A DNA stretch of 64,000 nt from Roseiarcus sp963742305. Lineage in GTDB: Bacteria > Pseudomonadota > Alphaproteobacteria > Rhizobiales > Beijerinckiaceae. Below the pieces are notes generated by a model that saw nothing but the letters and a program-made list of their open reading frames with translations, did not search any database and was not told the DNA's origin. The stretch is from the NCBI GenBank assembly GCA_963742305.1, contig CAVULN010000005.1:5249-69248 (forward strand), read 5' to 3'. Shown piece by piece: positions 1 to 8,488 of this stretch. Position 1 is the first letter of the stretch. Every line of letters begins with the position of its first letter. The position numbers and the translations under genes were made by a program.

Positions 1-142
1 TCTCCCCGGCCGTCTCCTCGAGCGCGTCCTTCCGCCGCCCGGTGAGCGCCACGTGCCAGCCGGCGCGCGCCAGCGCCAGCGCCGACGCCCTGCCGATCCC
101 CGATCCCGCGCCCGTCACCAGGGCAAAACGCTCGCCGTCCAT
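1..142 (-). CDS. SDR family oxidoreductase, N-terminal part only
   Basis: Reading leftwards from an ATG at 142, the frame gives a protein that begins with the Rossmann nucleotide-binding motif TGAGSGIG about ten residues in, followed by an alpha helix rich in Ala and the second strand ending in TGRR, as in classical NAD(P)-dependent short-chain dehydrogenases. The Arg pair after the second strand often goes with NADP preference in this family. The gene runs off the window start, so the catalytic Tyr-x-x-x-Lys and the substrate are unseen. It lies 10 bases upstream of the DMT exporter gene on the same strand and the two are probably co-transcribed. Confidence 0.75.
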   Translation of the reverse strand, partial: MDGERFALVTGAGSGIGRASALALARAGWHVALTGRRKDALEETAGE

Positions 143-152
143 GAGTCCTCCC

Positions 153-1046
153 CTAAAGGCTGTGAAGCCGCTCCCGCCTGAGTTCCGGCGCCATCCGCCA
201 GACGGCGGCGGCGAGCACGATCGCGCCGCCGAGCATGGTCGCGAGGCCCGGATTCTCGCCGAAGGCGATAAACACCCATATCGGCCCGAGCACAACATCG
301 AGGAGGCTGATGAGGCCCGCTTCGGCCGAGGGGATGAACTTGGCCCCCTCCATGAAGATGACGAAGGCGAGCCCGATCGTGGTCAGGCCGAAGACGAACA
401 GGATGGCGAGATCATGAAGGCCGACCGGCTGAAGCGGGGAACAGGCGAGGCCGAGGACGCCCGAGCCGAGCGCGCCGAGGCAGTTGACCACGATCATCGA
501 GGCGCCGGGCGCGCGCCGCTGGAGCACGATCATCGCCCCGAAGGTCAGCGTCATCAGCATCGACAGGGCCTGCCCCAGGAGGCGCCCCGACCCCAGGCCG
601 CTTGCCGCGATGATGACGATGCCGACGAGCGCCGCGCCCGAGGCTGCGAGCGTGCGCGCCGAGACGCGCTCGCCGTTGATGAGGAAGCCCATCGCCGCCG
701 CGACGAAAGGCAGCGTGGCGTAGATCACCATCACGTCGGCGATGGTCGTCGTCATGACCGAGGCGGTGTAGGCGGAGATGGCGATCATCGCGAGCAGCGC
801 AACGACCGGCGAGAGCGCGCCGAACCCGAACGGGTTCCTGAGGCGCCCGCCCGAATATTCGATCACGCCGACGACGGCGATCGAGAGCGCGCCGAACAGC
901 GCCCGCCAGCCCATGACCGTCCACACGTCGAGGTGGGCGACCATGCGGGCGAACAGGCCCGCGAGGCTCCACAGGACCGTGGCGAGAAGGACCAAGAGCA
1001 CGCCGCGCCGGCGCGCGGACTTTTCGCCCGGCAAGGGGAGCCTCAT
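153..1046 (-). CDS. EamA/DMT superfamily transporter (10 TM)
   Basis: A 297-residue, very hydrophobic protein with about ten predicted membrane spans arranged as two EamA repeats, the normal size for a drug/metabolite (RhaT/EamA) exporter of the inner membrane. The start is placed at the ATG giving MRLPLPGEKS; the open frame extends further upstream, but that extension is Arg/Pro/Ser-rich and overlaps the hydroxylase gene antisense-like, so it is not used. The Trp-Arg at the end of the second helix (GWRALFGALS) is typical of the first EamA repeat. The substrate cannot be deduced; DMT members export amino acids, metabolites or drugs. The gene is followed by the SDR gene on the same strand. Confidence 0.85.
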   Translation of the reverse strand: MRLPLPGEKSARRRGVLLVLLATVLWSLAGLFARMVAHLDVWTVMGWRALFGALSIAVVGVIEYSGGRLRNPFGFGALSPVVALLAMIAISAYTASVMTTTIADVMVIYATLPFVAAAMGFLINGERVSARTLAASGAALVGIVIIAASGLGSGRLLGQALSMLMTLTFGAMIVLQRRAPGASMIVVNCLGALGSGVLGLACSPLQPVGLHDLAILFVFGLTTIGLAFVIFMEGAKFIPSAEAGLISLLDVVLGPIWVFIAFGENPGLATMLGGAIVLAAAVWRMAPELRRERLHSL

Positions 1047-1128
1047 CGATCGGGGACGATCATGAGAATAGGGAGATTTGCGGCCGGGGGGAACCGCGGC
1101 GGGCCGCGAAAATAGCTGCTCGCGACCC

Positions 1129-2142
1129 TCAGTTCGAGCCCGGCCGGGCCGGACCGGGGCTGGCCGCCGCGGCGAGCGAGGCCCCCACATGCCGGGCGAA
1201 TCGGCCGCACGGGGCGGCGAGGGCCCCGAGCGTCGAGCGGAACGCCGCGCCCTCGGCCCCGACGCCGAACACGATCGGTTCGCGGGTCTTCGCGGGAATT
1301 GCGAGCGTGCCGAACGCCCAGTCCCAGACCGCGAGCGCAAAGCCGAGGTTCTTGTCGAAATGGACGGGATTGGCGGAATGATGGATCTGGTGATGGGCCG
1401 GACTCTGCAAGATCCGGCCGGCGACGCCGGTGAAGGCGATCCACATGTGGGTGTGGCGCAGATGCCCGTAAGTCAGAAGGAACGCCATGGTGACGATGTT
1501 GCCGTTGAGCAGCGTGAACGGGCGCACGCCGGGGCCGAACGCGTAGGTCATGACGCCGAACACGATCCCGGTCGACAGCCCGATCAGGTTCATGAACGCG
1601 ACGATCTCGACCGGATGCTGGCGCAATTCGGTGAGGGCCGTCATCACCTCCGCGGAATGGTGGACCTTGTGGAACTCCCACAGGGCCGGAACCTTGTGGA
1701 AGCAATAATGGGCGAACCAGTAGGCGAGCTCGTAAGCGAGGACTTGAGCCACGGTTGCGAGCGCAAGCACGCTCCATGCGGGCCAAAGCGTGGGCGCGTG
1801 CAGCCCGAAGCCGTGGGTCAGGGCGGCGGCGACGGCGTCGCGCCAGAAGAACAGGCCGAGGCCCAGCGCTCCATAGGCGGAGGCGAACACGATTGCGTTC
1901 AGCGCCCACAGGCGCATGTCGACCCGCGAGGAGGGATGCAGGAGAATGCGGGCCGGGAAGATCGAGCGGACGAAGCCCATGACGCTGAGCGGCCGGCGGC
2001 GGGCCCGACGCCGCTCGGCGTAGTAGAGCGCGGAGAACAGGAGGGCGCCGCCCAGCGCCGGGGCTCCATAGGCCGAGGCGGGGCCGAAAGTCTCCAGAAC
2101 CGCGCTCTGCAGCGCCGTCCAGATGGCGGCAAGACCGGGCAC
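1129..2142 (-). CDS. fatty acid hydroxylase / sterol desaturase family protein
   Basis: A 337-residue membrane protein with the clustered histidine boxes of the fatty acid hydroxylase superfamily: HYCFH, HKVHH and later HHQIHH, which bind the di-iron centre that inserts oxygen into lipid C-H bonds. Several hydrophobic segments precede and separate the boxes, as expected for an integral inner-membrane enzyme. The start is GTG at 2142, giving MPGLAAIWTAL; no better ATG lies upstream. Bacterial members act on sterols, hopanoids, carotenoids or fatty acids; the sequence does not say which. The C-terminal tail after about residue 285 is Ala/Pro-rich and probably disordered. Its stop lies 82 bases before the exporter gene start. 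Confidence 0.85.
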   Translation of the reverse strand: MPGLAAIWTALQSAVLETFGPASAYGAPALGGALLFSALYYAERRRARRRPLSVMGFVRSIFPARILLHPSSRVDMRLWALNAIVFASAYGALGLGLFFWRDAVAAALTHGFGLHAPTLWPAWSVLALATVAQVLAYELAYWFAHYCFHKVPALWEFHKVHHSAEVMTALTELRQHPVEIVAFMNLIGLSTGIVFGVMTYAFGPGVRPFTLLNGNIVTMAFLLTYGHLRHTHMWIAFTGVAGRILQSPAHHQIHHSANPVHFDKNLGFALAVWDWAFGTLAIPAKTREPIVFGVGAEGAAFRSTLGALAAPCGRFARHVGASLAAAASPGPARPGSN

Positions 2143-2265
2143 GCGGGCCCCTCGGCTCGAGTTTCTGGTGAAAGAGGCTAGCGCAGGAGACTTCTCAAAA
2201 GGTTAGAAGGGACCGGCGAAAGCGCGACGCGCCGTTCACGCAAATCTCGTCATTGGGAAGCGGGC

Positions 2266-2973
2266 ATGGGACAAATCCTGGGCGTGGCGGATTGGGGCGG
2301 CTTCGCAACGACTGCGAATTCCGCCTTTCTGCTCGCTTTTCCCTCGCTGTTCTCGATCATCAATCCGATCGGCGGCGCGCTGATCTTCTATGGCGTGACC
2401 AAGGACTTCTCGACCGCCGACAGGGAGAAGGTCGCCGCGCTGGTGGGCCTCTATTCGCTCCTGATCATGTTCGGCGCGCTGTGGGCCGGGGCCTATGTGC
2501 TGCGCTTCTTCGGCGTTTCGATCGACGCCCTGCGCATCGCCGGCGGAACCGTGGTCGCGCTCAGCGGCTGGCGCCTGTTGACGTCGAACGAGACGCACCC
2601 CGACCGGAAGGGTCACGAGCGGGCGGAGGCGCAGGGAGGCGCCGGAGATCCGCTGCAGCTTGCGTTCTTTCCGCTCACGCTGCCGTTCACCACCGGGCCC
2701 GGCACGATCGCGGTGGCGATCACGGTCGGCGCCGAGCGGCCTTCGGCCGGGGGCGGCTTCATCGCTTTCTTTCTGGGCGCGAGCGTCGCCGCGGTCGCCA
2801 ACGCCGCCCTCATCTGGATCCTTTACCGGTCCGCCGACCGGCTGACCAAGTTCATCGGGCCGACCGCGCAGGCGGTGATCGTTCGCCTAACCGCCTTCCT
2901 CCTGATGTGCATCGGCGTGCAGATCCTGGTGATCGCGATCGGCGACCTCGTGACCAAGTGGCGGGTCGTTTAG
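2266..2973 (+). CDS. MarC family integral membrane protein
   Basis: A 235-residue protein with six hydrophobic spans and the MarC/UPF0056 landmarks: an early SIINPIGG segment in the first re-entrant region and a mirrored PLTLPFTTGPGTIAVAI segment in the second half. This internal repeat with Asn-Pro and Gly-Pro-Gly turns defines the family. Function is unresolved; MarC was once linked to multiple antibiotic resistance but that link was withdrawn. The ATG at 2266 is chosen because the membrane segments begin within twenty residues of it. The gene stands alone, divergent from the hydroxylase gene across about 120 bases. Confidence 0.85.
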   Translation: MGQILGVADWGGFATTANSAFLLAFPSLFSIINPIGGALIFYGVTKDFSTADREKVAALVGLYSLLIMFGALWAGAYVLRFFGVSIDALRIAGGTVVALSGWRLLTSNETHPDRKGHERAEAQGGAGDPLQLAFFPLTLPFTTGPGTIAVAITVGAERPSAGGGFIAFFLGASVAAVANAALIWILYRSADRLTKFIGPTAQAVIVRLTAFLLMCIGVQILVIAIGDLVTKWRVV

Positions 2974-3229
2974 CGCCGCGCTTCATCGCGCCCCTGTCGC
3001 CGTATCCCGAGCGGTCGGCGGGCATGACCTTCGGAAAATTGTCTGACAACAATCTGTTGCAGAAAAACAGAACTCAGGTTAAAGTTGCCTCATGAGCAAT
3101 CCTGTCCTTCCGCAATCGCCCCGACCGCAGGCTTCCATGCCTGGGCCTCAACGCCGGGAGAGGCGAGCGCAAAATTTATTTAGCGAAAATCCGTCGTAAC
3201 CCATTGAAAAAGCTGGATTCGGACGAGAG

Positions 3230-3258
3230 AATCCAAGACAATCCAAGGAAATCCAAGG
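3230..3258. repeat. three 10-bp tandem repeats (AATCCAAGnn) in the MarC-xylulokinase gap
   Basis: Three consecutive units of AATCCAAG followed by two variable bases lie in the 411-base convergent gap between the MarC gene and the xylulokinase gene. The gap also holds a GGGGTC-GCT-GACCCC hairpin near 3327-3345, which could take part in terminating the minus-strand kinase transcript, but without a clear T-tract. No gene is visible between 2974 and 3384. Confidence 0.6.
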
Positions 3259-3384
3259 CCCAAATCGGGGCGTTTCAAGCCGAAAGCCGCCACGCGCCAA
3301 GAAAACCCAAACGGGGCCCCTGTGGCGCGGGGTCGCTGACCCCGCCGGCCGCGCTCGAGCCGGGCGCGCCCTGGAGATGGCGGC

Positions 3385-4884
3385 TTAAAGCCGCGCGGCC
3401 TTCTCGGCCCCGTAGAGCGCGCGGTAGCGCTTGAGCCGCGCGGCGTGGGCCGCGGCGCGCTCGGCGCCGGGAACGAACTCCCGCTGGATGGGCGGACGGG
3501 GGCAGACCGCCTCGATGCCGCCGGCGCCCGCCGCCAGCATGCCAAGCCTCGCCGCGCCAAGCGCCGCGCCCGCTTCCGCGCCGGAGGCGAGATCGATCGT
3601 GAGCCCGGTGACGTCGGCGATCATCTGACCCCAGAATTCCGATCGCGCGCCGCCGCCGACAAGCAGGGGCCTGACCGGCCGGGCGCCGGCCGCGTCCAGA
3701 ACGTCAACTCCATCGGCGAAGGAGAAGGCGACACCCTCCATGACCGCAAACACCAGCGCGTCAGGCCCGTGCCCGGCTCGCAGGCCGGCAAACATGCCGG
3801 TCGCCTCGGCGTCGTTGTGCGGCGTGCGCTCGCCGCTGAGATAGGGCAGGAAGATCGGCGCGGAGGCGACCGCGCCCTTCGACTGGGCGAAAGCGGCGGC
3901 GCTGGCGATCAAGGCGCCGATGTCGCTCTCGCGTCCAAGAACCGAAGCGATCCAGGCCAGCGAGGAGGCGGCCGACAGCATCACCGCCATCCCGTGCCAG
4001 CGATGCGGCAGCGCGTGGCAGAAGGCATGCAGCGTGCGCTCGGGCAGGCGCACGAAGCGGTCGGTGACGGAAAAGATGACGCCCGAGGTGCCGAGCGAAA
4101 CGAACCCCGCTCCCGGCTCGGTCGCCCCGACGCCGATCGCGGAGGCGGCGTTGTCGCCGCCCCCGCCCGCGATCGGAACCTTGCGGCCGCCGAGCCCCCA
4201 GCCGGAGGCCACGGCGGGGGCGAGATGCGCCGAAACCTCCGAACCCTCGACCAGGCTCGGCATGGCTTTCTCGGTCAGGCCGGTCGCAGCGAGCAGGGCC
4301 TCGTCCCAGCGCCGGCGCCCGACATCGAGCCAGAGCGTCCCCGACGCGTCGGACATCTCGGAGACGGCCTCGCCCGAGAGGCGCAGGCGCACATAGTCCT
4401 TGGGCAAAAGCACCCGCTTGGTCGCCCTGGCGATCTCGGGCTCGTGCTTGGCGACCCACAGCATTTTCGGCGCGGTGAAGCCGGGCATGGCGAGGTTGCC
4501 GGTGCGCTCCTCGAGATCGGGAACGCGCCGCTTGAGCTCGGCGCATTCGGCGAAGGAACGGCCGTCGTTCCACAGGATCGCGGGCCGCAGCGGCTTGTCA
4601 TCCGCGTCGAGCAAGGTCGCCCCATGCATGTGGCCCGACAGGCCAACGCCCGACAACGCGGCGAACTCGGATGGGGCGCGCTCGCGGATCACGGCGACCG
4701 CGGCCTCGACGCCGTCGACCCAGTCCGACGGGTCCTGCTCGCTCCACAAGGCATGAGGCCGCGAAACGCTGAGCGGGACCGAGGCTTCCGCCACGACGCG
4801 CTGCGCGCCGTCGACCAGCAGGGCTTTGACCGACGAGGTGCCGATATCCAGCCCCAGAAACGTTTCGCCTGCCCGCTCCGCCAT
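3385..4884 (-). CDS. xylB: xylulokinase (FGGY family)
   Basis: A 499-residue cytoplasmic FGGY sugar kinase predicted to phosphorylate D-xylulose to xylulose 5-phosphate with ATP. Seen: the N-terminal phosphate-binding LGLDIGTSSVKALLVD (residues about 11-26), the xylulokinase-type GHMHGATLLD and LRPAILWNDGR blocks (about 82-110) that contact the sugar, the GGGGDNAAS segment carrying the catalytic Asp (about 245), and the C-terminal VGGGARSEFWGQM motif. Length is normal for XylB. It may serve the polyol dehydrogenase encoded at 17.9 kb, since D-arabitol or xylitol oxidation yields D-xylulose, but it is transcribed separately and isomerase partners are not in the window. A related FGGY kinase specificity cannot be excluded. 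Confidence 0.88.
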   Translation of the reverse strand: MAERAGETFLGLDIGTSSVKALLVDGAQRVVAEASVPLSVSRPHALWSEQDPSDWVDGVEAAVAVIRERAPSEFAALSGVGLSGHMHGATLLDADDKPLRPAILWNDGRSFAECAELKRRVPDLEERTGNLAMPGFTAPKMLWVAKHEPEIARATKRVLLPKDYVRLRLSGEAVSEMSDASGTLWLDVGRRRWDEALLAATGLTEKAMPSLVEGSEVSAHLAPAVASGWGLGGRKVPIAGGGGDNAASAIGVGATEPGAGFVSLGTSGVIFSVTDRFVRLPERTLHAFCHALPHRWHGMAVMLSAASSLAWIASVLGRESDIGALIASAAAFAQSKGAVASAPIFLPYLSGERTPHNDAEATGMFAGLRAGHGPDALVFAVMEGVAFSFADGVDVLDAAGARPVRPLLVGGGARSEFWGQMIADVTGLTIDLASGAEAGAALGAARLGMLAAGAGGIEAVCPRPPIQREFVPGAERAAAHAARLKRYRALYGAEKAARL

Positions 4885-4997
4885 CGCCGCCTCCCTTGTG
4901 CGCTGCGACCATAAACAAAAAGCCGCGGCCTTGTCGCCGTGATGCGCGCCGGATCCTCGGGAAACGTCGGGTTTGCGGCGTCCCGGTGGAGGTCAGA

Positions 4998-5034
4998 TTT
5001 AGATTTATTCTAATCTGGAACGATTCCAATCTGG
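4998..5034 (+). promoter_or_regulatory. candidate iron-control (ICE-like) operator with 16-bp-period direct repeat
   Basis: TTTAGATTTATTCTAAT at 4998-5014 matches 12 of the 14 fixed positions of the rhizobial iron control element TTTAGAA-N3-TTCTAAA bound by Irr. It overlaps two near-identical 12-mers, ATTCTAATCTGG (5007-5018) and ATTCCAATCTGG (5023-5034), spaced one and a half helical turns apart. The site lies about 130 bases upstream of the P19-type iron protein gene. That position and the iron role of the gene support regulation by Irr or a related repressor; this is inference and no binding data are available. Confidence 0.5.
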
Positions 5035-5162
5035 CGCGTTTGAACCTGAGCGACGCACTTTACTGTTGCCGCGTCGAATTCACGACTTTAGCGATAGCAA
5101 AAAGGGCGAGCGGGAAGCCGATGGATCTTGACCCCAGACCTTTGATTTGTGGAGAAGTCAAA

Positions 5163-5690
5163 ATGCGGAAATGGGCTCTTCTCGCGGCCGCCCTGATGGG
5201 AGCCGCTTTCGTCTTGCCCGCCGCCGCGGGCGAATTCTACATGGGCGAGCCCGTCGAGAAGGAAGGGATGCAATTTTCTCCCGCCTATCTGACCGGCATC
5301 GAGATGGACAGGCACCCGGCCGGCATGTCCATGGACCCCAAGGCGATCCACATCGAGATCGACATCCACGCGGCGAAAGGCGAGAAGCATGGCTTTCCCG
5401 AGGACGCCTGGATACCCTATCTCACCGTCAAGCTGACGGTGGAGAAGACCGGCGCCGCCTACAAGGAGACGAAGACCCTGGCGCCGATGACCGCCGACGA
5501 TGGACCGCACTACGCCAACAACTTCGCCATGGCGGGACCCGGTGAGTACAAGGCCGCTTATGTGATCGATCCGCCGTCCTCGAACGGATTCATCCGTCAC
5601 ATCGACAAGGAGAGCGGCGTCCCCGAATGGTGGAAGCCGATCACCCTCTCCTGGACGTTCCAGTATCCGAGCAAACAGAAGAGCGATTGA
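5163..5690 (+). CDS. periplasmic iron-transport protein, P19/Tp34 (FetP) family
   Basis: A 175-residue exported protein with a clear signal peptide (MRKWALLAAALMGAAFVLPAAAGE, cleavage after AAA) and the P19/Tp34/FetP immunoglobulin-like fold signature: GMSMDPKAIHIEIDIHA with the metal-binding Met/His positions, GEKHGFPEDAWIPYL, PHYANNF and a C-terminal WTF strand. Family members bind Cu and Fe in the periplasm and feed iron to an FTR1-type or FetM permease. The start ATG at 5163 places the signal peptide at the N terminus; the longer open frame upstream is non-coding leader. It is followed 4 bases later by a cupredoxin gene and preceded by an ICE-like box. No FTR1-like permease follows. Confidence 0.85.
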   Translation: MRKWALLAAALMGAAFVLPAAAGEFYMGEPVEKEGMQFSPAYLTGIEMDRHPAGMSMDPKAIHIEIDIHAAKGEKHGFPEDAWIPYLTVKLTVEKTGAAYKETKTLAPMTADDGPHYANNFAMAGPGEYKAAYVIDPPSSNGFIRHIDKESGVPEWWKPITLSWTFQYPSKQKSD

Positions 5691-5694
5691 ACAC

Positions 5695-6042
5695 GTGCGC
5701 GCAATCCTGCTTGCGGCGGCGTCCGGCTCATTCCTTGCCTCCGCCGTTGCGGAGCCGCTTTACTCGCCGACCAACGCAGAGGGGCAGGTCGAGGTGATCC
5801 TGAAAGATCACCGGTTCACCCCAGCCGAGATTCATGTTCCTGCGGGCAAGAGAATCGAGCTCCTGATCAAGAACCAGGACGCGACCGCGGACGAATTCGA
5901 TTCGGGCGCGCTCAGGATCGAGAAGGTGATCGGTGGAGGCAAAGAGGGCGTCGTGCGCCTGAGAGCGCTGGACCCCGGCCGCTATCCGTTCATGGGCGAG
6001 TTCAATGCGGCGACCGCGCAGGGAGCCGTGGTGGCGGAATAA
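5695..6042 (+). CDS. exported cupredoxin-domain protein, partner of P19-type protein
   Basis: A 115-residue protein with a short signal peptide ending near AVAEP and a single cupredoxin-like beta sandwich of the EfeO-cupredoxin type (VEVILKDHRFTPAEIHVPAGKRIELLIKNQD, quoted in two halves by its strands). A blue-copper Cys is absent: the region where Cys-x-x-x-His would sit reads PGRYPFMGEF. In iron uptake loci this small protein usually accompanies P19 and an FTR1 permease and is thought to help oxidise or hand over iron. The start is a GTG at 5695, 4 bases after the upstream stop, so translation is likely coupled. It is the last gene of the unit. Confidence 0.75.
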   Translation: MRAILLAAASGSFLASAVAEPLYSPTNAEGQVEVILKDHRFTPAEIHVPAGKRIELLIKNQDATADEFDSGALRIEKVIGGGKEGVVRLRALDPGRYPFMGEFNAATAQGAVVAE

Positions 6043-6062
6043 GCGTCGCCGATCGCAGCCGC

Positions 6063-6093
6063 AAAAAAAAGCCCCGGCCTTGTCGCCGGGGCT
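6063..6093 (-). terminator. rho-independent terminator of the cold shock gene
   Basis: On the minus strand AGCCCCGGC, a 6-base loop and GCCGGGGCT form a 9-bp stem followed by a run of eight T. It lies 37 bases past the csp stop codon. The T-run is on the side that serves the minus strand, so it ends csp; on the plus strand an A-run precedes the same hairpin. Confidence 0.9.
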
Positions 6094-6129
6094 CGAATGT
6101 CGACGCGTGAAACCGCGTGCGTTCGGAAA

Positions 6130-6339
6130 TCAGGCGACCTTCAGATTGCCCGCCGACGAGCGGCCGGTGCGCTTGTCGGCGACAATCTCATAGGCGACCT
6201 TCTGCCCTTCATTGAGGTCGCGCAGCCCCGCGCGCTCGACGGCGCTGATGTGGACGAACACGTCCTTGCCGCCGTCATCAGGCTGGATGAATCCAAACCC
6301 CTTCGTTGCGTTGAACCATTTCACGGTTCCCGTAGCCAT
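6130..6339 (-). CDS. cold shock protein, CspA family
   Basis: A 69-residue protein that is a complete cold shock domain. It has both RNA-binding motifs, RNP1-like GFGFI and RNP2-like VFVHI, in the normal order after the opening TGTVKWFN. It acts in the cytoplasm as a single-strand nucleic acid chaperone. Length and sequence are canonical. The ATG at 6339 gives MATGTVKWFN; the longer open frame upstream is its leader. About 420 bases without a gene lie upstream (6340-6762), shared with the promoter of the sugar-binding protein; long structured leaders are common in this family but no specific cold box is identified here. A strong terminator follows. Confidence 0.93.
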   Translation of the reverse strand: MATGTVKWFNATKGFGFIQPDDGGKDVFVHISAVERAGLRDLNEGQKVAYEIVADKRTGRSSAGNLKVA

Positions 6340-6762
6340 AAGATGCAGTCCTGTAGATGAAGTTGGAGGAGCGGCCGGATATCGCCAGTCCGCTATCGGT
6401 GCGGAAGGCTTCCTCGCCGTACGCCGCAAGAGGCGCAGTCGAGTCGTCACTCGACATCGATCGCATCCCATAGCGGGACAAGGTGTTCAAATCAAGCCGG
6501 CTCCTTTCGTGCGCCATTTGCTCTTTCCGACATGGAGAATTTATCAAATGCCTTTTGGCGCCGCGCTTTTTGGCCAGGATCGCACCCTTGCGCGCCTGCG
6601 CAAGGCGCTCGCCCGGCGGCCGGCCTCCCGCGTCAGGCGCAATTGACTTGCCGCAAATCACCCGATTAGTCTGCGGACCGAATGCTGGACGAGCGCGCGG
6701 CTGACGCCGTCCGAGTTCGGAATGACAGCCGCGACTTCAGCGCAAAAAGGGAGGAATGATTC

Positions 6763-8427
6763 ATGCGTGCCCACGTCTACGAAATGCTTATGGCGATGCA
6801 GGGGAGCCGCCGTGATGTCCTGAAAGGGGCGGCGGGAGCGGCGGCGCTTGCCGCGAGCTCATCGATGCTGTCGTCGACCCCGTCGTTCGCCGAGGATAGC
6901 GTCGTCGCCCAGATCATGAAGATTCCGGGCGCCGGCAACGGATCGCCGACCGATGCGGATTGGCAGAAGGTCGGAGAGCTCTGCCTCGGCCCAACCAAGG
7001 CGAATGTCCAGCCGGGCGAATTCAAGGGCGTCAACTTCGCCTTCATGGGCCTCAACAACCAGAACCTGCACAACTTCCTGTTCCGCGGCTTCCTGAAGCC
7101 GTGGGAGGCCTACACCGGCGCATCGATCAAATGGATCGACCTTGCCCAGGCCGACTATAACGCCCGGCTGCAGCAGTCGATCGCGACCGGCACCGCCGAA
7201 TTCGACATCCTCGAGATGGGCGCGCCGTTCGAAGGCGACATGGGGGTCAAGGATCTCCTCTCCGAGATGCCCGACTGGGTGAAGACGCAGGTCGATTTCG
7301 ACGATTACGTCAATTACCTCAAGCCGCCGGTCGGCACGTGGAACGGCAAGATCCATCGTGTCACCATCGACAGCGATTGCCACACCATAAACTTCCGCAC
7401 CGACGTGTTCTCCGATCCCGATCTCGCCAAACAATGGGCGGACTGGAAGGACAAGGCGGGCCTTGCGCAGTGGGGCCAGCCCAAGACGTGGCAGCAGGTG
7501 CAGCAGGTGACCAAGTTCCTCAAGGGCAAGAAGGTCAAGGGCAAGGAGGTCTACGGGTTCCTCGACCAGCCGAAGCCGTGGGGCGGGTTCCAGTTCTACT
7601 TCACGGGCAGCCGGGCCACCGCCTACGCCAAGTATCCCGGCGAAAAGAACTGGCTGTTCGACGAGAACATGAAGCCGCTGATCAACAATCCGGCCTGGGT
7701 GCGCGCCATCCAGGACGTCATCGACGCGCTTCCCTCCGAGCCCGCCGACCAGATCAACGCCGATCCCGGCACGACCGCTTTCCAGCAGTTCCTGCCGGGC
7801 ACCGGTTCGCTGCTCGAATGGTGGGGCGACATTGGCTCGATGGCCAACACCAGCGACACCTCGGTGATCGGCAAGGTGGTCGACTTCGACATCCTCCCGG
7901 CGTCGGACGACGTCTACAACTTCCGCAAAGGTCAGTGGGAGAAACTCGCGAGCGGCCCGAACCAGGCGCCCAACATGGCCTACCTCGGCTGGGGCATCTA
8001 TGTGATGAAGAGGGTCGACAGCGACGAGAAACGGCACAAGGCGGCCTGGAGCGCGGCGGCGCATCTCGGCGGCAAGGACCTGTCGATGTGGACGGCTGCC
8101 TATCCATCGGGCTTCCAGCCGTACCGGAAGAGCCACGCGAACCTGGACCTGTGGGTGATGGCCGGTTACGACAGGAAGTACATCGGCTCGTACATGAAGT
8201 CGCAGTCGGATTCCTACAACCATCCGAATTCGGCGATCGAACCGCGGATCCCCGGCATCTTCCAGTATTACAGCATCGCCGAGGATGAACTGCAGAAGAC
8301 ATTCGCGGGCAAGCAGACCGCGCAGCAGGGCGCCGACAACGTCGCCGCGGCCTGGGATAAACTGACCGACAAGCTCGGACGGGAGAACCAGATCAAATAC
8401 TATCACATCGCCATGGGTCTCGCCTGA
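6763..8427 (+). CDS. ABC sugar/polyol-binding protein, family 1 (CUT1), Tat-exported
   Basis: A 554-residue periplasmic solute-binding protein. The N terminus has a twin-arginine signal (SRRDVLKGAAGAAALAASS) with cleavage near SFA, and the body has the two-lobe family 1 layout with the GTAEFDILEM and YGFLDQPKPWGG segments. Length of about 510 mature residues is at the long end of the family, like the glycerol and polyol binders rather than the about 400-residue maltose type. The ATG at 6763 follows GGGAGGAATG, a good ribosome site. It heads an operon with two permeases and a ribokinase-family gene. Substrate is unknown; a polyol or pentose is the best guess from context. Confidence 0.85.
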   Translation: MRAHVYEMLMAMQGSRRDVLKGAAGAAALAASSSMLSSTPSFAEDSVVAQIMKIPGAGNGSPTDADWQKVGELCLGPTKANVQPGEFKGVNFAFMGLNNQNLHNFLFRGFLKPWEAYTGASIKWIDLAQADYNARLQQSIATGTAEFDILEMGAPFEGDMGVKDLLSEMPDWVKTQVDFDDYVNYLKPPVGTWNGKIHRVTIDSDCHTINFRTDVFSDPDLAKQWADWKDKAGLAQWGQPKTWQQVQQVTKFLKGKKVKGKEVYGFLDQPKPWGGFQFYFTGSRATAYAKYPGEKNWLFDENMKPLINNPAWVRAIQDVIDALPSEPADQINADPGTTAFQQFLPGTGSLLEWWGDIGSMANTSDTSVIGKVVDFDILPASDDVYNFRKGQWEKLASGPNQAPNMAYLGWGIYVMKRVDSDEKRHKAAWSAAAHLGGKDLSMWTAAYPSGFQPYRKSHANLDLWVMAGYDRKYIGSYMKSQSDSYNHPNSAIEPRIPGIFQYYSIAEDELQKTFAGKQTAQQGADNVAAAWDKLTDKLGRENQIKYYHIAMGLA

Positions 8428-8438
8428 GCGATCATTGC

Positions 8439-8465
8439 GCCCGCGGCGCGTCGTGCGCCGCGGGC
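8439..8465 (+). promoter_or_regulatory. perfect 11-bp intercistronic hairpin after the binding-protein gene
   Basis: GCCCGCGGCGC and GCGCCGCGGGC form a perfect 11-bp, almost pure GC stem with a 5-base loop. It lies between the binding-protein stop and the first permease start and has no T-run. Hairpins in this place commonly protect the upstream mRNA from 3' exonucleases and let the binding protein be made in excess over the permeases. Confidence 0.75.
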
Positions 8466-8488
8466 CTCATCGCTGAAACGGACATCGC

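Noticed and set aside
6859..8406. A 515-codon minus-strand frame opposite the CUT1 binding protein
   Set aside because: Shadow frame; the plus strand encodes a complete Tat-exported binding protein.
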